Origin: Collinsella sp. AF23-2
GTDB lineage: Bacteria > Actinomycetota > Coriobacteriia > Coriobacteriales > Coriobacteriaceae
DNA length: 20,554 nt
Assembly (NCBI RefSeq): GCF_003459245.1
Contig: NZ_QRVG01000030.1
Location: 339-20,892, forward strand
Direction: 5' to 3'
Shown here: piece after piece, positions 15,783 through 20,554 of the stretch
How the letters are laid out: the number at the start of each line of letters is the position of its first letter
Numbering within the stretch: position 1 is the stretch's first letter
Translations under genes and position numbers: made by a program
The notes under the pieces: model-generated
What the model was told of the DNA's origin: nothing
Seen by the model: the letters and a program-made list of their open reading frames with translations, nothing else
Database searches by the model: none

Positions 15783-15827
15783 TGGAGCGGGCAACGGGAC
15801 TCGAACCCGCGAGTGTCAGCTTGGGAA
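15783..15827 (-). other. Attachment site: 3' 45 nt of tRNA-Gly(CCC)
   Basis: Read on the minus strand the segment contains an anticodon loop TTCCCAA, the 3' side of the anticodon stem GCTGA, a variable loop, a complete T-arm (GCGGG, TTCGAGT, CCCGT), the 3' acceptor strand TGCCCGC, a T discriminator and CCA. That is exactly the standard length from position 32 to 76. The bases before the loop (TAAGA) cannot pair with GCTGA, so the tRNA identity ends at the anticodon loop. This is one end of an element integrated into a tRNA-Gly gene; an intact copy should lie at the other end, outside the window. Confidence 0.8.
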
Positions 15828-15893
15828 TCTTACACGCAAATGTTCAAAGAGATAAAAAGCGTCGCTATCGTTGCAGGTAAAACGCGCGTTATG

Positions 15894-15902
15894 TGCCATA
15901 AT
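15894..15902 (+). promoter_or_regulatory. Extended -10 promoter of the integrase gene
   Basis: TGC followed by CATAAT makes an extended -10 element (five of six). Transcription would start close to the first CGTAGACCAAA motif, so the repeats would lie in the leader. No good -35 box is present at the usual distance. Confidence 0.4.
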
Positions 15903-15908
15903 GTGCAA

Positions 15909-15966
15909 CGTAGACCAAAGCAGTACACGCTATTTGGTCTACGTTTGGTCTACGTTTTGGTCTACG
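15909..15966 (+). repeat. Four copies of CGTAGACCAAA in front of the integrase
   Basis: One copy in plus orientation (15909-15919) is followed by three inverted copies (15933-15943, 15944-15954, 15956-15966), the latter spaced 11 and 12 bp, about one helical turn. A fifth copy is at 20381-20391. They may be arm-type binding sites for the integrase or an operator. Confidence 0.85.
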
Positions 15967-15974
15967 GAGCACGC

Positions 15975-17177
15975 ATGGAATACACGCACTACATAGCCGC
16001 GAACCTCGAAAGCAGGGGCGGGAAATACCGCGCGGCGCTGAAATACATCGACGAGGACGGCGCGAGGAGGAAAACGACCAAAGCCCTCAAGGCCACCGGG
16101 AAACGCGCGGCCCAAAAGGAGCTGGAGCAATGGCGCGAGGAGATGGAGGCCGACTGGGGCCAAAGACAGCGCGAGGGCGCGGCGTTGGCTGTTCTGGGGT
16201 TCGAGCCGGAGACGGTGCTTACCGTAGCCGCCTACGTTCGCCGCTATATCGACGGCAAGCGCCCGAGCATCGACCCGTCAACGTTCAACGAGTACGGGCG
16301 TCTACTCGACAACATCATTTCCCCGCTGCTCGGGGAGGTGGCGCTTTCCGATCTCAACCCGGACATGGTGAGGGCGTGGGTCGCCAAGATGGGCGAGACG
16401 TATGCCCCCGGCACGATGAAAAAGGCGCTCACACTGCTACGGTCTGCGTGCAATCAGGCCGTCGATACCGATTTGTTGGGCAAAGACCCGACCCGAGGCG
16501 TAAAGCCGCCCAAGGCCGGACGCCCGCGCCCCAACTCGCTTACCGCCGAGGGCGTGCGAACCGTGCGCGAGGTGCTCAGGGTAGCGGGCATGACGCCCGC
16601 CATGCTCGGGGTCAAAATCGCCCTATACACGGGCATGAGGGAGGGCGAGATATGCGGCCTCCGGTGGGCGAACGTCGATACAGATAGCGGCGTGCTCAAG
16701 GTGGAGGACAGCATAGGCCGCGACGGGACGAGGTTCTACGCCAAAGACCCCAAGAACGACGGCAGCGCCCGCGCGGTGTATTTCGGCTCAGAGCTTGCCG
16801 CCGATCTCGTGGCCCGGCGCGAGGAGATGGAGGCCGCCTGCCGTGCCGCGGGCGTGCCGTTCACCGGGGCGCTCTACGTGCTCGGGGACATTCGCGGCGG
16901 TTTCATGCGCCCCAACACGATTTGGCAGAGGTGGCGCAACCTTGCCGAGGCGCTGGAGCTGAAAGGGACGAGGGGAACCCGTCCGACGTTCCACGACCTA
17001 CGCCATACGTTTGCGACCATGGCTGTAGCGGCCCACGTGGACATTAAAGCCATCTCAGCATCTATGGGGCACTCGAACGCCGCCATGACGCTCAACATCT
17101 ACGCCGACGCGACAGCCGAGGGCAAGCAACGCGCGGCCCAGACCATGCAAACCGTTTTGTCGGGCGGTGAGGCGTGA
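15975..17177 (+). CDS. Tyrosine recombinase (phage/ICE-type integrase)
   Basis: The 400-residue protein integrates and excises the element. It has an N-terminal arm-binding-type region (about 1-75), a SAM-like core-binding domain (about 82-170) and the catalytic domain. Visible catalytic residues are R222 in TGMREGEICGLRW, a lysine at 257 or 260, H340 and R343 in HDLRHTF, H366 in GHSN and Y376 in LNIYADA. The frame is open from 15813, through the tRNA remnant and repeats, but GGAG lies five nt before the ATG at 15975, so I use it. The gene is next to the attachment site, as is usual. Its stop overlaps the following regulator gene (TGATG). The direct repeats in its leader suggest control by the integrase itself or by a regulator. 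Confidence 0.95.
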   Translation: MEYTHYIAANLESRGGKYRAALKYIDEDGARRKTTKALKATGKRAAQKELEQWREEMEADWGQRQREGAALAVLGFEPETVLTVAAYVRRYIDGKRPSIDPSTFNEYGRLLDNIISPLLGEVALSDLNPDMVRAWVAKMGETYAPGTMKKALTLLRSACNQAVDTDLLGKDPTRGVKPPKAGRPRPNSLTAEGVRTVREVLRVAGMTPAMLGVKIALYTGMREGEICGLRWANVDTDSGVLKVEDSIGRDGTRFYAKDPKNDGSARAVYFGSELAADLVARREEMEAACRAAGVPFTGALYVLGDIRGGFMRPNTIWQRWRNLAEALELKGTRGTRPTFHDLRHTFATMAVAAHVDIKAISASMGHSNAAMTLNIYADATAEGKQRAAQTMQTVLSGGEA

Positions 17178-17728
17178 TGGGTGCCGACTATATCGAACAT
17201 CAGGACAAGCACGGTAAAACAAGGGCAATTTCCCTAAGCGTCGAGGCCGTCGAAAGGCTCAATGAGAGGGCGGGGCGCTACGGAGTCCCCCCGTTCTCAA
17301 CGTTCCTCGACGGCGGGCGCGGTATCGTGGATTTACTCAAAAGATTCGACATTCCCCGGAAAGAGCTAGCCGCCGAATTGCAGGTATCCCCGGCGACGAT
17401 GACGAACTGGACAAGACGCGATGACCTTGACCCGTGCAGAGTTCAACGTGTGCTTGAGGCCGTTTCGGAGATACTGCGCAGGCGAGGGGCCGCTGACCCC
17501 GACGCAGATATTGCACGCTACGTTGCGCCGAAAATGGCTCCATCTCCGCGCATAGACGCTGCGAAGAATAAACGCATGTTTGTATCCGAGGCGTTGAACC
17601 GGCTGACTGATCAACAAGTCGATATGCTGCTAGAGGTTATGCGCGGACTGATGTTTTGCAATGGCGAAACAGAGAAGGCAAACGAATTGGCGAGAGCCAT
17701 CGCGGCGCTAGAGGCAACGCAAAAATGA
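17177..17728 (+). CDS. Putative HTH regulator of the element
   Basis: A 183-residue protein with a probable helix-turn-helix at about 60-84 (RKELAAELQVSPATMTNW), which resembles Cro/CI-like DNA-binding proteins. The N-terminal part contains a short Ser/Val-rich segment that could be a ribbon or dimerisation region; the C-terminal part is helical and ends in an acidic/Ala-rich segment. The ATG overlaps the integrase stop, and a GTG immediately before is an alternative. Translation is coupled to the integrase. It may repress the integrase or the cassette at 17947, perhaps through the palindrome at 17889, but this is only positional inference. Confidence 0.7.
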   Translation: MGADYIEHQDKHGKTRAISLSVEAVERLNERAGRYGVPPFSTFLDGGRGIVDLLKRFDIPRKELAAELQVSPATMTNWTRRDDLDPCRVQRVLEAVSEILRRRGAADPDADIARYVAPKMAPSPRIDAAKNKRMFVSEALNRLTDQQVDMLLEVMRGLMFCNGETEKANELARAIAALEATQK

Positions 17729-17825
17729 AAATCTATTCAATCCGCCCGTCACGTTTACTGGAGTCACTAAACCGCATTGACATAGTGCCAGCACGGATAG
17801 ACCGATAATTTAACAGCACGTCGAG

Positions 17826-17869
17826 AAACAGGCGCTCTACTGAATAATCGCAGGTAGAGCGCCTGTTTT
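17826..17869 (+). terminator. Terminator after the integrase-regulator operon
   Basis: AAACAGGCGCTCTAC and GTAGAGCGCCTGTTT form a perfect 15-bp stem around 13 nt, followed by TTTATG. A run of A on the other side means it could also end transcription from the right. The stretch 17729-17825 before it holds no gene; it contains a TTGACA at 17777 without a well-placed -10 box. Confidence 0.85.
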
Positions 17870-17888
17870 ATGTTTCGTTACAACATGG

Positions 17889-17903
17889 CTATAACCGTTA
17901 TAG
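17889..17903 (+). promoter_or_regulatory. Palindromic operator-like site before the excisionase gene
   Basis: CTATAAC-C-GTTATAG is a perfect 15-bp palindrome located about 45 nt before the ATG at 17947. It overlaps TATAAC and TATAGA, either of which could be a -10 box. A binding site for a repressor encoded by the element is likely. Confidence 0.55.
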
Positions 17904-17946
17904 AGCGCTCAAGAAGATAGCAACCGAACCACTGGAGGACATACCA

Positions 17947-18171
17947 ATGTGCACTCAGGAACATCTCGACGAACTCAGGAAAGCCGCGAACGAGGGCCGC
18001 TATTCCGATATTCCCAACCCGCTCACGGCACCGGAGGCGGCAGCTATCGCCCGTCGCTCGCGCGTGACTATCGCCCGCGCCTGCCAAAGCGGACAGCTCA
18101 AAGCCTCGAACACGGGCACCCGCTGGAACGTCAACCGTGATTCCCTGCTCGCATACGCGGGCCTTATCTAG
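17947..18171 (+). CDS. Small HTH protein, excisionase type
   Basis: A 74-residue protein with the winged-helix layout of excisionase-family (HTH_17) DNA-binding proteins: TAPEAAAIARRSRVTIARA, then SGQLKASN, then WNVNRDSLLAYAGL. In related elements such proteins steer the integrase toward excision or regulate transcription. GGAGG lies eight nt before the ATG. It is the first gene of the plus-strand cassette after the palindromic operator. Confidence 0.85.
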   Translation: MCTQEHLDELRKAANEGRYSDIPNPLTAPEAAAIARRSRVTIARACQSGQLKASNTGTRWNVNRDSLLAYAGLI

Positions 18172-18181
18172 GGCGCGGCGC

Positions 18182-18415
18182 ATGAGGCCGATCAGGGCGG
18201 CGCTGGGGGCCGCGAGGCACGCGGCGAACGCCGACGTAGCGGGAATGACCGGGCGGCAGATGGGCGAGGAGATAGACCGCCTCACGGCCCGTCTAGCCGC
18301 CAAGGGGTACAGACAGCCCTACCGCGCTTGGGCGCGGGGCCGTATCGAGGCCATCGGGCGCGAGATAGTGAGGCGAAAGAGAGGGGGCGGCGGCAGTGTG
18401 GAACGAGGACATTAG
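18182..18415 (+). CDS. Small basic protein of unknown function
   Basis: A 77-residue Ala- and Arg-rich protein. The middle (GMTGRQMGEEIDRLTARLAA) and the C-terminal part could form two helices. I recognise no domain. The frame is open to 18137 inside the previous gene; the ATG at 18182 follows AGGG eight nt upstream and leaves a 10-nt gap. Its end overlaps the next gene by 20 nt, consistent with a packed phage-like cassette. Confidence 0.55.
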   Translation: MRPIRAALGAARHAANADVAGMTGRQMGEEIDRLTARLAAKGYRQPYRAWARGRIEAIGREIVRRKRGGGGSVERGH

Positions 18416-18599
18416 GCCCGTACCCGTGAACATGGGGAGGCTCATAACGTCGGCTCAGGCGGGCGCGGTACTCGATCTCAGCGAGAGGGACGTTCGCCGC
18501 CTCATCAGACATGGGACGCTCGACGAGGTGCGCATAGGGCGGCGCGTCTACGTAACCCGCAAGTCGGCACTCGCACTCGTGGGGGTGAACGATGGATAG
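18396..18599 (+). CDS. Second small HTH protein (excisionase/MerR-like)
   Basis: A 67-residue protein that begins with GTG after an AGGGGG ribosome site at eight nt. The region LITSAQAGAVLDLSERDV, followed by RRLIRHGTLDEVRIGRRVYVTRK (positions 16-57 overall), shows the HTH_17 pattern. Two proteins of this type sit in one cassette; one may act as directionality factor, the other as regulator or replication accessory. Its stop overlaps the next ATG by eight bases. Confidence 0.8.
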   Translation: MWNEDIRPVPVNMGRLITSAQAGAVLDLSERDVRRLIRHGTLDEVRIGRRVYVTRKSALALVGVNDG

Positions 18600-19353
18600 C
18601 GAAAAGCGGACAGAGTACCGCCGAGAGGTCGAGCGCCGGGCGGCGGCACTCAGGCGCATGAGGAAAGACCGGGGCATTGCGAGCGGCAAGCCCCCGTGCG
18701 CATACGACAAGATCCAACTGCGGGATTACCTAGCGTCGCTCAGGATAGAGGACGAGGGCGAGCGGTGCGCCTACCTTGCCGCGCTCATCGACTATTGGTT
18801 CACGGGCGTGTGCCCCGACCATCTGGACGGCGTGCCCCGCGCCTATTTCGACGCAAATGCCGACCGCCTCAGCGACGCCCGCGAGGACTCGTGGCGAAAG
18901 GCCAACATGCTGCGGGACATAGACCTCACCGGGTGGCTGGAGGACGGGAACGGCAACGTTCCCCCAGTTGGAGAGGGGGTGTCACACCCCGTGTCAGACC
19001 CCGTGCCAGACGGGGTGTGCACACAGCATAGCTATAAACTACTACCTACTAGCTATGACCTATCCGCTACTAGCCATGGGCCTATAAGCCCAATGGCTAG
19101 TAGCGAGGAGGCTACCGACTATGAGCGAGGCCCCGGCGTTTTCGAGACGGGCGAGACGTTCTTTCACGCCCCGTGCCCCGTATGCCACGAGGCGGTGAGG
19201 GCATGGATAGACGGCAGCGGCCTAATCGTTTCGAGATGCGACAGGCACGGCATGAAAACCGTCGGCCTGCCGCCATCGGGTCTGGAGGCCGTGAGGGGGA
19301 ACGGTCGAAACTCATACGTGCTCAGGGAAAGCGGGGAGCATGGGGAGGGCTAG
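18592..19353 (+). CDS. Phage-like replication protein candidate with C-terminal zinc ribbon
   Basis: A 253-residue protein. The first 30 residues are basic and probably helical. Residues about 38-108 include a segment (YLAALIDYWFTGVCPDHLDG) that resembles phage proteins of the type found near replisome organisers. A low-complexity linker at about 119-190 is encoded by tandem 12-bp repeats and inverted repeats. The C-terminus has CPVC (195-198) and CDRH (216-219), a probable zinc ribbon. Known phage initiators often carry the origin inside the gene, which fits the repeats. The function remains an inference; it could also be a regulatory or packaging-related protein. It overlaps the genes on both sides. 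Confidence 0.6.
   Translation: MDSEKRTEYRREVERRAAALRRMRKDRGIASGKPPCAYDKIQLRDYLASLRIEDEGERCAYLAALIDYWFTGVCPDHLDGVPRAYFDANADRLSDAREDSWRKANMLRDIDLTGWLEDGNGNVPPVGEGVSHPVSDPVPDGVCTQHSYKLLPTSYDLSATSHGPISPMASSEEATDYERGPGVFETGETFFHAPCPVCHEAVRAWIDGSGLIVSRCDRHGMKTVGLPPSGLEAVRGNGRNSYVLRESGEHGEG
18982..19104. repeat. Origin-like repeats inside the replication-protein gene
   Basis: Three tandem 12-bp units (TCACACCCCGTG, TCAGACCCCGTG, CCAGACGGGGTG; 18982-19017) are followed by a more AT-rich stretch and by a 16-bp inverted repeat with a one-base bulge and 6-nt loop (19066-19081 and 19088-19104). An outer CATAGCT/AGCTATG pair lies at 19027-19033 and 19051-19057. Iteron-like repeats plus AT-rich DNA plus an inverted repeat is the layout of a replication origin. 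Confidence 0.55.
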
Positions 19354-19477
19354 GGCCGCTATCCATGCCGAATGGGTGCCCGATGCCCTCAGCCGTTCCC
19401 GGTGGAGCGCTGCGCACGCCCTCAAAGAGATCGAGGAGGCGGAGGCCGAGGCAACGGGAAAGCGCAAGCACCGCTAA
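19340..19477 (+). CDS. Small Ala/Glu-rich ORF
   Basis: A 45-residue frame (MGRARAAIHAEWVPD..., ending GKRKHR) that overlaps the end of the replication-protein gene by 14 nt. The ATG lies directly behind GGGGAG, which is too close for ideal spacing, so translation may be coupled. The composition matches its upstream neighbours. No domain is recognised. Confidence 0.45.
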   Translation: MGRARAAIHAEWVPDALSRSRWSAAHALKEIEEAEAEATGKRKHR

Positions 19478-19481
19478 CTAG

Positions 19482-19559
19482 GAATCGCTTGATGTCCTGC
19501 GGAAATACCTACCTGAATCAAGTAAAATATTCGAAGAGATGCTTGAGGAGCTGATTTGA
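19482..19559 (+). pseudogene. Truncated C-terminal gene fragment
   Basis: After a TAG at 19479-19481 a frame encodes 25 residues (ESLDVLRKYLPESSKIFEE and MLEELI), helical and charged, without a start codon. Its stop overlaps the ATG of the next gene (TGATG). This looks like the tail of a gene whose front was removed by recombination near 19478. GC content falls at this point. Confidence 0.35.
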
Positions 19560-19750
19560 TGGAAAGTCAGGTTAAGCAGGAGAAGATTGCAAAAGCTCGT
19601 ATCGAGAAGGCCGAACCCGTCTTTATTGAGATGTTCGGCTATGAGCCTATGTTCTACGGGCACATTTGCGAATATGCCGACCTTCTGGAAGAGTCCATCT
19701 CGTCCGGTGAGTCTAAGCTCATGGAGCATGACTCTAGCATCTTCCTTTAG
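19559..19750 (+). CDS. Small acidic protein of unknown function
   Basis: A 63-residue protein. GAGGAG is eight nt before the ATG and an upstream in-frame TTG is not used. It is charged, with a helical N-terminal part and an aromatic centre (VFIEMFGYEPMFYGH). The base composition is lower in GC than its neighbours. It is followed by a terminator, so it ends the cassette. No family is recognised. Confidence 0.6.
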   Translation: MESQVKQEKIAKARIEKAEPVFIEMFGYEPMFYGHICEYADLLEESISSGESKLMEHDSSIFL

Positions 19751-19790
19751 CCCATCAATCGGCTAATCGGTCTAACTGCTTGCCCAGTTC

Positions 19791-19815
19791 AGCCCCGCCC
19801 CGGCGGGGCTTTTTC
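19791..19815 (+). terminator. Terminator of the plus-strand cassette
   Basis: AGCCCCG pairs with CGGGGCT around a short loop, followed by TTTTTC. It separates the cassette from the mini-ORF region. The stretch 19816-19966 shows no supported gene. Confidence 0.8.
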
Positions 19816-19966
19816 ATGCCGGGGCGAACCCGCGAGGCGGGGCCGGGGACGTGGCTTGTGCAGGGTTTCGGCGTTTCGCCGGGACATGCGGAGCGAGGCC
19901 GCCGAGGGCGCGGCGTCGGTGCAACATGGGGAGCGCCGGGACGGAACGGAGAGACGAGGAGGAGAC

Positions 19967-20074
19967 ATGGCGACTCGATTTATCGGGGGCATGATCGCCG
20001 AGGGCCTGCCGGAGATAGCGGGCGCGGTACCCGCTGCGGGGGGGGGAGCGTCGTGGAGGTGGACACAGCGCTAG
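19967..20074 (+). CDS. Mini-ORF 1
   Basis: A 35-residue frame (MATRFIGGMIAEGLPEIAG...) with a good GAGGAGGAG ribosome site seven nt before the ATG. It contains a run of nine G at 20038-20046; one extra G would fuse it to mini-ORF 2. It overlaps mini-ORF 2 by 22 nt. No function can be assigned. Confidence 0.4.
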   Translation: MATRFIGGMIAEGLPEIAGAVPAAGGGASWRWTQR

Positions 20075-20205
20075 AGCCGGAACGCGGCGATTTGGTGGCG
20101 TGCTCGACCGCCGACGATTGCCCCTCAGCGCCCCAGATTGCCCGTATTCGGCGCGTTGACGCCGAGGCGGGGCGTTGGAGGTGCAGCCGTTGGACACGGC
20201 CCTAG
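20053..20205 (+). CDS. Mini-ORF 2
   Basis: A 50-residue frame starting with GTG behind GGGGGGAG. It begins VEVDTALEPERGDLV and contains two cysteines (ACSTADDC) and a Trp/Arg-rich end. It overlaps mini-ORF 1 (22 nt) and mini-ORF 3 (16 nt). It may be the second half of a fused protein with mini-ORF 1 if the poly-G run has lost a base. Confidence 0.4.
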   Translation: MEVDTALEPERGDLVACSTADDCPSAPQIARIRRVDAEAGRWRCSRWTRP

Positions 20206-20330
20206 AGGCCGCCACGGTGGCCCGAGACGCCAAACCGGAGGACGGGCTTACCGTTGACGGCGTGATAGTGGCCGCCTACGCCCCCGTCTACGTGAGGGGC
20301 CGGGGCGGGGAACATTGGCTCAGGGCCTAG
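20190..20330 (+). CDS. Mini-ORF 3
   Basis: A 46-residue frame that begins with TTG (LDTALEAATVARDAK...), eight nt after GGAGG. The beginning repeats the DTALE sequence of mini-ORF 2, and the preceding stop codon again lies within CTAGAG. It ends with WLRA. Function unknown. Confidence 0.4.
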   Translation: MDTALEAATVARDAKPEDGLTVDGVIVAAYAPVYVRGRGGEHWLRA

Positions 20331-20338
20331 CGCCCCGC

Positions 20339-20554
20339 ATGGGCGGCCCCATCGCCGGGGCGGTATCGGGGCGCGGACTCCGTAGACCAAAAACCGCGCT
20401 CGTTCCAAGCCGATACCGCGCCGAGGGCGGGGCCGTTCAACCTGAAGTTTCTGAAGCCCTAAAAAGGCCGTTCAATCTCAATAATCGCAAGCCTAAAAAA
20501 GGGGCCGTATCCCAGGGTACCGTCAAGATTCTTTCGCAAATTGATCGAGGCGGC
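20339..20554 (+). CDS. Partial ORF at the right edge
   Basis: A frame from ATG at 20339 stays open for 72 codons to the window edge. It runs across an inverted repeat and two 35-bp direct repeats; because 35 is not a multiple of three, the repeats are read in different frames, which argues against coding. The upstream AGGG is far from the ATG. No domain is recognised. Confidence 0.25.
   Translation, partial: MGGPIAGAVSGRGLRRPKTALVPSRYRAEGGAVQPEVSEALKRPFNLNNRKPKKGAVSQGTVKILSQIDRGG
20360..20419. repeat. Nested inverted repeat with the CGTAGACCAAA motif in its loop
   Basis: GCGGTATCGG (20360-20369) pairs with CCGATACCGC (20410-20419), and GCGCGG (20371-20376) with CCGCGC (20394-20399). The motif at 20381-20391 is in the inner loop. 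The layout suggests a protein-binding site or a processed single-strand structure. Confidence 0.7.
20431..20500 (+). repeat. Two tandem 35-bp repeats
   Basis: Units 20431-20465 and 20466-20500 share 26 of 35 bases. Each begins GGCCGTTCAA, contains AAGCC and ends in a run of A. Another GGGGCCG follows. They may be binding sites of a recombinase, replication or transfer protein. Confidence 0.65.

Noticed and set aside
13912..15855. Long plus-strand open frame of 647 codons opposite purB
   Set aside because: It is antisense to a gene with clear PurB motifs and runs into tRNA remnants; it results from GC-rich codon bias.
15813..15974. N-terminal extension of the integrase
   Set aside because: It translates the tRNA remnant and the repeat operator; a proper ribosome site precedes the later ATG.
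17777..17809. TTGACA with GATAAT before the terminator at 17826
   Set aside because: The spacing is 21 nt and a terminator follows almost at once, so a promoter is unlikely.
18282..18710. Minus-strand frame of 142 codons in the element
   Set aside because: Antisense to three overlapping plus-strand genes with ribosome sites and domains.
19780..20205. Plus-strand frame of 141 codons
   Set aside because: Its front part crosses a terminator and has no coding character; only its tail, mini-ORF 2, is kept.

Overview
The window looks like a chromosomal segment of a gut actinobacterium of class Coriobacteriia, most likely Collinsella or a close relative, carrying the left end of an integrated mobile element. 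This rests on the moderately high GC, the gene styles (class-typical aminopeptidase, purC and purB, LPxTG-like Ig-repeat surface protein, Tat-lipoprotein) and general impression; no database search was possible.

Chromosomal part (1-15782). Everything recognisable here is on the minus strand. From left to right: a tRNA-Lys(TTT) with its own promoter and terminator; an M29-family aminopeptidase; a small two-helix membrane protein translationally coupled to purC (SAICAR synthetase); a sensor kinase and an OmpR-type response regulator; a twin-arginine lipoprotein overlapping a TSCPD-domain protein; a membrane diguanylate cyclase whose frame is split at a T5A5 run and which overlaps the gene for a membrane-anchored family-3 solute-binding protein; a structured leader with a terminator and a competing pairing upstream of that pair; a 1113-residue Ig-like (BIG2) surface protein with a sorting-like tail, whose predicted promoter has nine G in its spacer; and purB (adenylosuccinate lyase). 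Between purB and position 15782 lies a non-coding stretch with repeated tRNA-Gly 3' ends, short hairpins and a tRNA terminator.

Mobile element (from about 15828 to beyond the right edge). The 45-nt 3' part of a tRNA-Gly(CCC), from the anticodon loop through CCA, remains at 15783-15827; the rest of the tRNA is replaced by foreign sequence. This is the signature of a tyrosine recombinase that integrates into a tRNA anticodon loop, and the integrase gene lies right beside it. On the plus strand follow an overlapping HTH regulator gene, a terminator, a palindromic operator-like site, and a tightly packed cassette: excisionase-type HTH protein, small basic protein, second HTH protein and a replication-type protein with a C-terminal zinc ribbon. 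The last carries 12-bp tandem repeats and a long inverted repeat inside its coding sequence, like an embedded replication origin. Then come very small ORFs, an apparent recombination junction with a lower-GC module, and near the right edge overlapping mini-ORFs, a nested inverted repeat and 35-bp direct repeats. An 11-bp motif (CGTAGACCAAA) occurs four times in front of the integrase and once near the right edge, suggesting recombinase arm sites or an operator. No capsid, terminase, relaxase or conjugation gene is visible, so the element could be a satellite or a small integrative and mobilisable element; the missing right part decides this.

Most noteworthy: the cyclase frameshift at a slippery heptamer, the leader upstream of the binding-protein/cyclase pair, the poly-G promoter of the surface protein, and the origin-like and motif architecture of the element.
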